Shown in pieces: positions 34,737 to 42,650 of a DNA stretch of 64,000 nucleotides. Under the pieces are notes generated by a model. The model had not been told where the DNA came from. It made no database searches and saw only the letters and a list, made by a program, of their open reading frames with translations. The stretch is taken from assembly GCA_964515405.1 (NCBI GenBank), contig CAZERD010000001.1:30625-94624 (forward strand), given 5' to 3'. Source of the stretch: CAZERD01 sp964515405. Lineage in GTDB: Bacteria; Campylobacterota_A; Desulfurellia; Desulfurellales; CAZERD01. The position numbers were made by a program, and so were the translations under genes. Each line of letters begins with the position of its first letter. Position 1 is the stretch's first letter.

Positions 34737-36569
34737 CTATTCTTTCAGACTGCTTTTTTTGTACTCGTATATGTCTGAGTATCCGGTGAGGGACTCCTTC
34801 GGGTTCATCATAGTGGTAGCTTCAATGACAAGCAATCCCAGTTCATTTACAGTGTTTACGCCAACATATCCAGCCTGTTTGCAAGCAAAGAATGCTTTTG
34901 AGAAGGTGTCTGGGGAAAGCCCGCTAGACTTTACGGCTTCTTTGGCCTTTTTGGGTGGTATCCTTATTTTTTTTTCGGATTCGTAGAGTAGCCCTGCCCT
35001 AGCCAAGGATGCAATCACCCTGTACATGGTAGGAGTTATGGGTGTTGCGAATCCCGCTGGTATGCTTGTTAGTACCTTGTGTATAATCCTACCGGCTTCT
35101 GTCTTCACTATGTTTCCATCTGGTAGTATCTCTATGAGATGTTCTGCTTCTAGTCTGTCCAATATACTTTCGAGTTTACTTTTTTCATTTTCATTTTTTG
35201 CATCTTTGAGTATATCCCAGATCGTGGTACCCTTTTCTCTTATTCTTTTGAATACTTCTCCATCTCTCTTTGTGATATATGGTTTTCTATCTATATTTTC
35301 CGAAAGAAATGCGTAAAAGTATCCGGATTTTGTTGGTTCATTGCTACCTATAATACCCTCCACTTGGGCCCTGTTGAACCACTCTGTGTTTGGGGCCGAA
35401 AATACTTTTCTTGTCATGGTGATTGCCTTGATTGATGTTGAGGATATACTTCTCTTCTTTATTTTCTGGTCTTCAAGTACCTTTTTTCCAAAATACGTCA
35501 GTTTGAGCGTATCTGATGAATCCTCGTTTGTGTTTATCTCCACAAGATTAAAAGCTTCCAGGGAATATAGGATGTTTCTCAGTTCTGAGTCTTTGTTGAT
35601 TTTTATTTGGAGTTTTTTACTGTTCATGATTTCTTCAAGGTATACAACCTCTGAGTTTTTTTCTGTTTTCCTAAGGTTGTCTATGTGGAATAGCACTTCA
35701 ATTTCTTTTTCTCCTATGGAGAACGACCACACGTCTGTTCTGTTCTTCCTTTTCCACAATCTGTGTACCTCCAGTGCCCACTCTCCTGCGGGTAGGAGTT
35801 CTCTATGATTTCCAATGTAACCAAGTAGTTGAAGCCATAGAATTGTTGAATCAGGCACGTCATTGCCGTCGGCCACATCTGTCAGGTTTGCAAGTATGGT
35901 AGGTGTTAAAACGTATCCTTCTTTTACGAAACCTCCCAGCTCTAGTGTGTTCTTGACGGCTTGTCCAAGAGCTGTGAACGAATACACATTTGAGTCTGGG
36001 ATGCTGTAGGCTATTAGCCTCATGGATTCAAGTAGATGCTCAAAATAACAGTTGTTTTTGAGTTTGGAACTGAGTGCTGGACCTGTTGGGAGTGTTCGGA
36101 TGTGTTCTGCGAGTTCGTGAGACACTACAAGGAGAGGGGATATGGAGTTATAGAGACTAAACACTTCCCTGCCGGCTTCGTTGGTTTCAGGGTATGTCTT
36201 TTGGTTGTGTTCGTCCACAAACCCGCGCTCCTTTAGGGGTTCTATGGATGTATCTGTTATTCGCCCCCCTTTTATAGAGGAGTCGAGCATTGCTATCACT
36301 TCAGAGCCGAGCCATCGCCAGTCTGGATTCCACTGTTCTGGCGATAAGAGACGTCCTGAGTCTATAAGATTGCTCAGCGTGTTTGCTAGCTCAGCGCCTG
36401 AAAAGGTTAGAATGACCCTGAGGTTTGAATCCAGAGACACCAGCCCTGCTCTTTCTAGTGTTCTCACTGTTTCTGTGTTGTTTTGCTCCAGTACAGTCAA
36501 GGGTTCTCCCTCGGTTTTTTCTTTTAAGAGTGCTAGAAGCATTTTAGCTTGGGCGCTTTTTATTATCAT
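34737..36569 (-). CDS. DUF505 family protein
   Basis: 610 residues, start supported by GGAGG 8 bases upstream. It consists of repeated winged-helix-like segments, for example MLLALLKEKTEGEPLTVLEQ, FTALGQAVKNTLELGGFV and MYRVIASLARAGLLYESEKK, each followed by a short hydrophobic or charged linker. It has no signal peptide or membrane segment, so it is cytoplasmic. This matches DUF505, known mainly from methanogens and some thermophilic bacteria, with no established function. It has its own probable promoter and stands where dnaA often stands relative to dnaN. DNA binding is a reasonable guess only. Confidence 0.75.
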   Translation of the reverse strand: MIIKSAQAKMLLALLKEKTEGEPLTVLEQNNTETVRTLERAGLVSLDSNLRVILTFSGAELANTLSNLIDSGRLLSPEQWNPDWRWLGSEVIAMLDSSIKGGRITDTSIEPLKERGFVDEHNQKTYPETNEAGREVFSLYNSISPLLVVSHELAEHIRTLPTGPALSSKLKNNCYFEHLLESMRLIAYSIPDSNVYSFTALGQAVKNTLELGGFVKEGYVLTPTILANLTDVADGNDVPDSTILWLQLLGYIGNHRELLPAGEWALEVHRLWKRKNRTDVWSFSIGEKEIEVLFHIDNLRKTEKNSEVVYLEEIMNSKKLQIKINKDSELRNILYSLEAFNLVEINTNEDSSDTLKLTYFGKKVLEDQKIKKRSISSTSIKAITMTRKVFSAPNTEWFNRAQVEGIIGSNEPTKSGYFYAFLSENIDRKPYITKRDGEVFKRIREKGTTIWDILKDAKNENEKSKLESILDRLEAEHLIEILPDGNIVKTEAGRIIHKVLTSIPAGFATPITPTMYRVIASLARAGLLYESEKKIRIPPKKAKEAVKSSGLSPDTFSKAFFACKQAGYVGVNTVNELGLLVIEATTMMNPKESLTGYSDIYEYKKSSLKE

Positions 36570-36601
36570 TTACCTTACCTCCGCAATTTGTTTCTCATCT
36601 A

Positions 36602-36629
36602 TATATAGGTCTATGGTTGAAAAGGTCAA
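36602..36629 (-). promoter_or_regulatory. Candidate promoter of the DUF505 gene
   Basis: On the minus strand TTGACC (36624-36629) and TATATA (36602-36607) are 16 bases apart, about 35 bases upstream of the ATG. The rest of the 200-base divergent gap to 36772 shows only a TATAAT (36735-36740) that may serve the TauE-like gene. Confidence 0.5.
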
Positions 36630-36772
36630 ATTGGAGGTAACGTGATTCTGTATTGTTGGTAGGGACTGTCGGTTGGGGGATCTTGGTGATTTTATGGTAA
36701 AACGTGATGGAATGTTGTATATTTATTAGAGCATTATAATATTGTAAGTGATTGAAGTAAGGTTGGTGGCCC

Positions 36773-37567
36773 GTGGATCATGCGTTTCTTCTTATCATTG
36801 TCTTTTTTGTTGTATCAACATTTTTCTCAATGGTGGGGATAGGAGGAGGCATTTTATATGTGCCGATTCTTCTGTTTGCTGGTTTCTCTATGAAACAAGC
36901 TCCGGCCATCAGTTTAATCCTTATAGTGGCAACTTCAGTGTCTGCTCTGTTGACATACTGGCATAATCATAAGGTGGACTGGAAATTAGCTCTGGTGATA
37001 GATGTACCAACAGATATAATGGCTTTCGTCGGAGGCTATTTTAGCTGGGCTTTCTCTGAGGTAGTGCTTAAAGCCATGCTGGCAGGTGTGCTTGTTGTAG
37101 CTGGGATTATGATGATGGGAGGTAATACACACAGGGCTGCTTTGGTGGATGCTCCAAAGAGGCGCTGGTGTTGGCACCGTACTTTCAACGGTGTGGAGTA
37201 CTTTGTTAATATGCCGTTGGTGTTTGCTGTTGCTGTTTTTATCGGTACTATCTCTGGTATGATAGGTGTAACGGGTGGTGTTGTTAAACTTCCCGTTATG
37301 GTGCTTTTGTGTGGTGTTCCCATGGATGTGGCTGTTGCTACTTCGACGGCTATGGTGGCTGTGACGGCTGCTTTTGGACTTGCAGGACATGCTGTACATG
37401 GGGCTATTCAGTGGAGGATGGGGTTATTTTTGGCACTTGCTGCTATAGCTGGCGGAATCTTGGGGAGCAATATATCCATAACCATGGATAAGCGTAGACT
37501 CAAACGATTGTTTGGAGTTGTGCTTGTTCTTGTTGCTTTGAGGTTGGTCGCTCAGTTGCTTTTATGA
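36773..37567 (+). CDS. TauE/SafE family membrane permease
   Basis: 264 residues starting at GTG. About eight hydrophobic segments are seen, with the duplicated family motif FFSMVGIGGGILYVPILL (about residues 20-37) and TISGMIGVTGGVVKLPVMV (about 160-178). These proteins move sulfonates, sulfite or other small organic anions across the inner membrane. No metabolic partner gene lies beside it. Confidence 0.88.
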   Translation: MDHAFLLIIVFFVVSTFFSMVGIGGGILYVPILLFAGFSMKQAPAISLILIVATSVSALLTYWHNHKVDWKLALVIDVPTDIMAFVGGYFSWAFSEVVLKAMLAGVLVVAGIMMMGGNTHRAALVDAPKRRWCWHRTFNGVEYFVNMPLVFAVAVFIGTISGMIGVTGGVVKLPVMVLLCGVPMDVAVATSTAMVAVTAAFGLAGHAVHGAIQWRMGLFLALAAIAGGILGSNISITMDKRRLKRLFGVVLVLVALRLVAQLLL

Positions 37568-37685
37568 ATGGGTTGTGATTATTTTTTTGATATATTTCTG
37601 AAGCTTTGGTAATACCCAGGAGCTCAGGGGGGAGATATTTGGATTAGTAGAGCATATCTAATGATTCTATCTCTTTGGTCTTCTT

Positions 37686-38118
37686 ACGTTTGACCTGGAG
37701 GAGGTGTGAGTTTGGCTGCTCGTGTTGTGATGATGTGCGATGGTAGGATACTGTGAGTGGGCTCTCTTGAGGATATATTTGCTGTCCTGATTGATGGTTT
37801 TGTTGCTGACTTTGTTGAAGCCAGCACATTTGGATGTGTGGTTTCAGATTATGAGGGTAATTTGACAGTTATTGATATTAATGAGAGGTTGAAACTGTAT
37901 TTCTCTGACAGAGAAATTGTTGTAGCCGTTAGGCCTGAGAGGATTATGTTTTCCAGGAACCCCTGGGTTTAAGAGGAGGGTCGGTGCTTGATGTGAATGT
38001 TTGCCATTCAGGGCTTTGCTTACAATTAATGCCTGTGAGTTTCTTGAGTTGACCCGTGGTTCTGAGTTCTGAGGTGTTTGTTCAAATGGAGAGCAGGCAT
38101 GCCAGAATAAGAGGTTGA
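37686..38118 (+). pseudogene. Decayed tungstate/molybdate-type ABC ATPase (C-terminal half)
   Basis: Pieces of an ABC ATPase can be read across frames. TFDLEEV (37686-37706) corresponds to the H-loop THDLEEV. After a one-base frame slip, SLAARVVMMCDGRIL is followed by a TGA at 37754-37756, then VGSLEDIF and VAVRPERIMFSR up to TAA near 37970. In another frame SSEVFVQMESRHARIRG (ending at 38118) resembles the last strand of a TOBE domain. The order equals the C-terminal half of ModC/TupC/WtpC proteins. The N-terminal half is missing, although weak LxGE-like text occurs near 37620. An intact relative lies at 1853-2932. Confidence 0.75.
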
Positions 38119-38133
38119 TGGATAAGTGTGGTG

Positions 38134-38162
38134 TTGACTTTATTCTGTAGATAGTGTATAAA
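38134..38162 (+). promoter_or_regulatory. Promoter of the trp operon
   Basis: TTGACT (38134-38139) and TATAAA (38157-38162) are exactly 17 bases apart. Transcription would start near 38169, giving a leader of about 215 bases before trpE. Confidence 0.7.
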
Positions 38163-38190
38163 TAAATGTATGAATGGAAGGAAAGGATTA

Positions 38191-38226
38191 ATGCTCCATA
38201 GAAGCTGGTGGTGGGATAGCCGTTAA
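38191..38226 (+). CDS. trpL: trp leader peptide with three consecutive Trp codons
   Basis: ATG at 38191 reads MLHRSWWWDSR and stop (11 residues), with AAGGA 8 bases upstream. The three TGG codons occupy 38206-38214 and run into the first arm of the leader hairpin, as in classical transcription attenuation. An in-frame ATG at 38170 would add seven residues, but it lies at the predicted transcript start, so 38191 is preferred. Stalling at TGG when charged tRNA-Trp is scarce should free the second arm to form an antiterminator. Confidence 0.8.
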   Translation: MLHRSWWWDSR

Positions 38227-38370
38227 AGGGCTATCCCTTGGAAGGTAAAGAGAGCCGCTTGAGGGCTGGCTCCTTTTAGGGGATAGACCTTAAAGGGGGT
38301 AAGCCATCGGGCGGCTTTTTTTATTGGCCGCTTGGTCCGATGGCCAACCATTGGATCGGGCGGCTTTTTT
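38213..38370 (+). promoter_or_regulatory. trp operon attenuator with alternative hairpins
   Basis: Arm 1 GGGATAGCC (38213-38221) pairs perfectly with arm 2 GGCTATCCC (38229-38237). Arm 2 (38231-38239) can instead pair over nine bases with AGGGGATAG (38278-38286). Two T-runs follow, each at the end of a 16-base direct repeat (38306-38321 and 38355-38370). The second ends a strong hairpin: GGCCGC, CCGAT and CCAA pair with TTGG, ATCGG and GCGGC between 38326 and 38364, then TTTTTT. GCCATCGGGCGGC (38303-38315) can pair with 38327-38344 and would block that terminator. Thus at least two exclusive foldings exist. Confidence 0.75.
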
Positions 38371-38383
38371 GTTGGGGGGTGAT

Positions 38384-39823
38384 ATGGCGTTTACTAGGGA
38401 TGAATTTATCAAAGAGGCGGAGTGTGGATCGGAGAGGGTGGTTTTGTACAGAGAGGTTGGGGGAGATATGGATACCCCTGTGTCTCTCCTTCTTAAAGTT
38501 GCGGGAGATAGGAGGTGTTTTCTGCTTGAGAGTGCTAACATCAAGAAGGTTTATAGCAGGTTTTCCTTTCTGGGGTTTGATGTTGAATCTGAGTATGTGA
38601 TTAGGGACGATGGGCTTTATTTGGACGGTAGACATGTGGGGGATCTTGGGGAGATAGAAAGGTTTCTCTCAGAGAATAGAACGGTCAGCGTATCGGAATG
38701 GAATTTTGCTGGGGGATTGGTTGGCTATTTTGCTTTTGAGTTTGTAGATAAAACGCCCGTTCTTAAGAAACCCCTGAGCAAGAAACACGATACACTTGCT
38801 AAACTGTTCCTGGTGGAGAGATTCTTGGTCTATGATAACTATACTAACAGATTGTATCTTGGGGTATCAAAGAAAGTGGATCATTTCTCTTGTGATTTTG
38901 GTTTTTCTGAGGCAAAAAGTGAGCTTGATCTCCTTGAGAGTGAGCTTTTTAAGAGGCGTGGATTCTTAGAGCCTGTCGCAGTTGGGCCGCGGGTAGTAGA
39001 CATGGGTTTTTCCAAGCGTGAGTTTGAGAAGACCGTGTCGTATGTGAGGGAGTTGATAGGATGTGGTGAAGCTATTCAGGTGGTTGTAAGCAATTTTTAC
39101 GATATCCTTGGTATAGATCCCTTTGAGTTTTATAGGGCTTTGAGAAGGTTGAACCCTTCTCCTTATATGTACTTTTTTAAGGATGGGGATGAGTTTGTTG
39201 TTGGTTCGAGCCCGGAAATACATGTTAGGAAGAGGGGAGATAGGATTACCATAAAACCGATAGCTGGAACAAGGCCTCGTGGGGCTACAGAGGAAGAGCT
39301 GACGAGATTCAGAGAAGAGTTGATTTCTGATGAGAAGGAAAGGGCGGAACATTTAATGCTTGTGGATCTTGCCAGGAATGATCTATCCAGTGTTTGCAGA
39401 ATTGGAAGCCTTGAGGTGTCAAGCTTCATGGATATAGAGGAGTATTCACATGTGATTCACCTTGTTTCTGAGGTGAATGCTCTGTTGGGTGATGGGTTTT
39501 CCGAGATTGATTTGCTGAAGAACACATTTCCTGCTGGTACACTCAGCGGTGCCCCAAAGAGCAGAGCCGTTGAGATTATAGACGAGGTGGAAAGAGAGGT
39601 TCGCTCCTGCTACGGTGGATGTATTGGATATATTGGATTCAATGGAGACATGGATATGGCTATAACGATAAGGACAGCTGTGTTTAGGCAAGGTGTTGCT
39701 AGGTTCCAAGCTGGTGCGGGTATCATCTATGACAGTGACCCTGAGAGGGAGTACTACGAAACGATAAATAAGCTCGCTGCTCTAGCGAGGGCAGGAGGTG
39801 TTGATGATAGTATTGATAGATAA
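38384..39823 (+). CDS. trpE: Anthranilate synthase component I
   Basis: 479 residues from the ATG at 38384, which follows a G-rich ribosome site just after the attenuator; upstream codons in frame belong to the terminator. Family blocks include RFSFLGFD, VGSSPEIHVRK, IKPIAGTRPRG, ERAEHLMLVDLARNDL, FPAGTLSGAPKSRA and RFQAGAGIIYDS. The LLES motif near residue 48 is the tryptophan feedback site. It makes anthranilate from chorismate together with TrpG. It overlaps trpG by 20 bases. Confidence 0.97.
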   Translation: MAFTRDEFIKEAECGSERVVLYREVGGDMDTPVSLLLKVAGDRRCFLLESANIKKVYSRFSFLGFDVESEYVIRDDGLYLDGRHVGDLGEIERFLSENRTVSVSEWNFAGGLVGYFAFEFVDKTPVLKKPLSKKHDTLAKLFLVERFLVYDNYTNRLYLGVSKKVDHFSCDFGFSEAKSELDLLESELFKRRGFLEPVAVGPRVVDMGFSKREFEKTVSYVRELIGCGEAIQVVVSNFYDILGIDPFEFYRALRRLNPSPYMYFFKDGDEFVVGSSPEIHVRKRGDRITIKPIAGTRPRGATEEELTRFREELISDEKERAEHLMLVDLARNDLSSVCRIGSLEVSSFMDIEEYSHVIHLVSEVNALLGDGFSEIDLLKNTFPAGTLSGAPKSRAVEIIDEVEREVRSCYGGCIGYIGFNGDMDMAITIRTAVFRQGVARFQAGAGIIYDSDPEREYYETINKLAALARAGGVDDSIDR

Positions 39824-40376
39824 CTATGATTCCTTTACATACAACATATACTATTATCTGCGTCTCGTCGTTGATGAGGTGGAGGTTCTGAAAAGTCTTG
39901 AATCCTTCAGCAAACTGAGGTACTTGGATCCTGATGGAATAGTTATTTCGCCGGGCCCATCTTTTCCTGATGAGAACAGCCTGAGTTTTGAGGCCATAGA
40001 TGGGTTCTATGGGAAGGTTCCCATACTTGGGATATGCCTAGGCATGCAGTTTTTGGGATTATACTTGGGTGCCTCTGTGAGGAGAGCTAAAAGCATTATG
40101 CATGGGAAGGTTGATACTATTAAGATTACAAAGGAGTCGAGGATGCTTGAGGGATTGGGCAAGGAGTTTGAGGCTGTTCGGTATCACTCGCTTGTTGTAG
40201 ATGGAGATGTACCGGTTGTTGCTGTATCCAGACGTGATGGTGAGTTTATGGCTTTAGAGTACGAAGCAATGGGCATCTATGGAGTTCAGTTTCACCCAGA
40301 GTCCTACTTAACCAAGAATGGAATTACGGTTATAAAGAATTTCCTGGAGGTGGTTGATGATTGGAGAGATGCTTGA
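39804..40376 (+). CDS. trpG: Anthranilate synthase component II (glutamine amidotransferase)
   Basis: 190 residues from the ATG at 39804, which has AGGAGG 5 bases upstream. MIVLIDNYDSFTYN, SPGPSFP, the nucleophile motif ILGICLGMQFLG and the His-Glu pair in GVQFHPES form a complete class I glutaminase. It supplies ammonia to TrpE. It is not fused to trpD, and overlaps it by 20 bases. Confidence 0.97.
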   Translation: MIVLIDNYDSFTYNIYYYLRLVVDEVEVLKSLESFSKLRYLDPDGIVISPGPSFPDENSLSFEAIDGFYGKVPILGICLGMQFLGLYLGASVRRAKSIMHGKVDTIKITKESRMLEGLGKEFEAVRYHSLVVDGDVPVVAVSRRDGEFMALEYEAMGIYGVQFHPESYLTKNGITVIKNFLEVVDDWRDA

Positions 40377-41358
40377 GAAACTCAAACGGAGGGATGAGTT
40401 AAGTCAGGATGAGGTTTTCTATGTGTTTGATAGGATGTTGACTGGCGGTTTGGGCGATGAGGAGGTGGGAGAGTTTTTAAAACTACTTGCTTTTAGGGGA
40501 GAGACACCGTCCGAGGTTGCAGCGTGTGTGAAGGCTGTTTTGAAGCATGCTGTGACTGTGGACACTGGGATGGAGCTTCTGGATACGTGTGGTACGGGGG
40601 GTGATGGGAAGTTTACGTTTAATATATCAACAGCCTCGGCCATCGTGTGTTCTGTACATGTTCCTGTGGCGAAGCATGGGAATAGATCGGTTAGTTCAAG
40701 GTCGGGTTCGGCTGATGTACTTGAAAAGCTGGGTATACCTGTAGATATGGATGCAGATCAGGCTATTGACAGTTTGAAAAGAAACAATTTTGTTTTCCTG
40801 TTTGCTCAGAGATTTCATCCTGCCATGAGATATGTGGCTCCCATAAGAAAGAAGCTGGGTGTAAGAACTGTTTTTAATCTCGTTGGTCCTCTTGCCAATC
40901 CTTTTATGCCCAAGCATCAGCTTATAGGTGTGTTTGATAGAGCTTTTTTGCCCGTACTGTGCGAGGCTGCCCTTATGCTTGGTAGAAGAGATATATGTTT
41001 TGTATCATCCTTTGATGGTATGGATGAAGTGAGTTTATCAGATCTCACCGAGGTTTGTTGGTTGAAGAATGGTAGCGTGAAGGTGTTTGAATTTGACCCT
41101 ATGGAGTTTGGTATTTCAGCAGATATATCGTCTTTGAGGGGTTTTGATGCTGATGGTAATGCCAGACTCATGTATGAGATGTTTATGAACAGACATGAGA
41201 AGTTGAAGGATGCTGTGTCGATCAATGCTGCCTTTGCGCTTGTTGTAAGTGGTGTAGAAGATAGCCTGCGTGATGCCTTCGTTGTCGCGCGGGAGACGAT
41301 AGAAAATGGCAAGGCTCTTGATAAGCTTATGGACTTGAGGGTTGAAAATGTTGCTTGA
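40357..41358 (+). CDS. trpD: Anthranilate phosphoribosyltransferase
   Basis: 333 residues from the ATG at 40357 with GGAGG upstream. LLDTCGTGGDGKFTFNISTASA is the phosphoribosyl-diphosphate site. KHGNRSVSSRSGSADVLEKLG, FLFAQRFHPAMRYVAPIRK and FNLVGPLANP are diagnostic. It adds the ribosyl moiety to anthranilate. It overlaps trpC by 11 bases. Confidence 0.97.
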   Translation: MIGEMLEKLKRRDELSQDEVFYVFDRMLTGGLGDEEVGEFLKLLAFRGETPSEVAACVKAVLKHAVTVDTGMELLDTCGTGGDGKFTFNISTASAIVCSVHVPVAKHGNRSVSSRSGSADVLEKLGIPVDMDADQAIDSLKRNNFVFLFAQRFHPAMRYVAPIRKKLGVRTVFNLVGPLANPFMPKHQLIGVFDRAFLPVLCEAALMLGRRDICFVSSFDGMDEVSLSDLTEVCWLKNGSVKVFEFDPMEFGISADISSLRGFDADGNARLMYEMFMNRHEKLKDAVSINAAFALVVSGVEDSLRDAFVVARETIENGKALDKLMDLRVENVA

Positions 41359-42091
41359 GGATATACTGAGGGAAAAAATCAGGAATTTGCCTGTGGAGAC
41401 TCCTACTCGTGAGAGGAACAGGCCTGTTCACAGGATTGAGGAGTTCTTAATCGGGAACACCACCAATATCATAGCTGAGATCAAGGCTAAGTCCCCTTCA
41501 AGAGGATTTATAAGGGAGCTAAATATTGGGGAGATCGTGTCTGTATACAATAAATATGCCTGTGGCATAAGCGTGCTTACAGATGAGAGGTTTTTTGGGG
41601 GTGGATTTGATTTGCTTGCTGATGTTTCGTCCAACACAGGTCTTCCTGTGTTGTGTAAAGACTTTATAGTGGATGAGAGTCAGGTGAGAGCAGCATATTT
41701 CTCTGGGGCGGATTTGGTTTTGTTAATAGTTAGGGTTCTCGGCATGGGAAGGTTAATGGAGCTTTATGACTGTATTAAGGGCTTTGGGATGGAAGCTCTT
41801 GTCGAGGTTCATACGCACGAGGAACTTAAGTCGGTGGAGGATTTGAATTTGCCTGTTGTCGGGGTTAATTCTCGGGATCTTGATACGTTGGAGGTGGATA
41901 TTCGGAGGGCGTCTGATATTTTTGGTGCTATTAGCTGGGATTGTGTAAGGGTGTTTGAGAGCGGTGTGAGATGTAGGAGGGATATTGAGGAATTATCAAG
42001 TCTGTGTGATGCTTATTTGGTGGGTGAGGCACTGCTTACCGCTGATGATATTGAGGTTAAGTTCAGGGAGTTGAAAGGCTATGATGGTTAA
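41348..42091 (+). CDS. trpC: Indole-3-glycerol-phosphate synthase
   Basis: 247 residues from the ATG at 41348 (GAGGG upstream). IIAEIKAKSPSRG, LTDERFFGG, VLCKDFIVDESQV, ALVEVHTHEEL and VGVNSRDLDTL are the barrel motifs of TrpC. It closes the indole ring. It overlaps trpF by 11 bases. Confidence 0.97.
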   Translation: MLLEDILREKIRNLPVETPTRERNRPVHRIEEFLIGNTTNIIAEIKAKSPSRGFIRELNIGEIVSVYNKYACGISVLTDERFFGGGFDLLADVSSNTGLPVLCKDFIVDESQVRAAYFSGADLVLLIVRVLGMGRLMELYDCIKGFGMEALVEVHTHEELKSVEDLNLPVVGVNSRDLDTLEVDIRRASDIFGAISWDCVRVFESGVRCRRDIEELSSLCDAYLVGEALLTADDIEVKFRELKGYDG

Positions 42092-42650
42092 GTTTTGTGG
42101 TATGACCAACATTGAGGATGTTATGTGTGCTGTTGACTTGGGTGTGGATTATGTGGGATTTATTTTTTACAGGGGTAGTGAAAGATATGTTGCGCCTGAA
42201 ACGGTTAAGGATATAGTGGAGAGAGTATATGGGCTTGTGAAAACAGTTGGTGTTTTTGTGGAGGAGGATGAAAATCAGATAAAGGAAATCATGCACTTTT
42301 GTAGCCTTGACTATGCTCAGGTTTATAGGGATATGTGTGGTTTAAGAGATATAAGGGTGTACAGGATACGTGATGAGTTGCCCTCTGTAAGGGATGAGGG
42401 GTTGCTATTGTTTGATAGTTTTACGCCCTCCATTGGTGGTAGTGGAGTGAGTTTTAATGTTGAGTTGGTGAAGGATGTGGATTACAAGGATAGGCTATTT
42501 GTTGCTGGTGGTGTGGATTGTAGTAGCGTTGGGTATCTTATGGAGCTGGGTGTGTACGGTGTTGATCTTGTCAGCTCCATAGAAGCTTATAAGGGGAAAA
42601 AGGATCATATGAAAATGGAAAGGTTTGTGAAGATAGTGAGGGAATTATGA
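42081..42650 (+). CDS. trpF: Phosphoribosylanthranilate isomerase
   Basis: 189 residues (ATG at 42081 or 42084). VKFCGMTNIEDVMCAVDLGVDYVGFIF contains the catalytic cysteine and the typical start. The later FVAGGVDCSSVGYLMELGVYGVDLVSSIE gives the phosphate site. The middle part is more divergent than usual. It overlaps trpB by 4 bases (ATGA). Confidence 0.95.
   Translation: MMVKFCGMTNIEDVMCAVDLGVDYVGFIFYRGSERYVAPETVKDIVERVYGLVKTVGVFVEEDENQIKEIMHFCSLDYAQVYRDMCGLRDIRVYRIRDELPSVRDEGLLLFDSFTPSIGGSGVSFNVELVKDVDYKDRLFVAGGVDCSSVGYLMELGVYGVDLVSSIEAYKGKKDHMKMERFVKIVREL

Noticed and set aside
36570..36772. Replication origin near dnaN/DUF505
   Set aside because: I found no cluster of DnaA boxes or AT-rich repeat array, and only probable promoters are visible in the gap.
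37757..37972. Independent 71-residue gene with a TOBE-like sequence
   Set aside because: Its similarity to ABC ATPase C-termini continues upstream past a stop and downstream in another frame, so it is a pseudogene fragment.
38324..38383. Upstream extension of trpE
   Set aside because: The added codons are the attenuator hairpin and its T-run; a G-rich ribosome site directly precedes the ATG at 38384.
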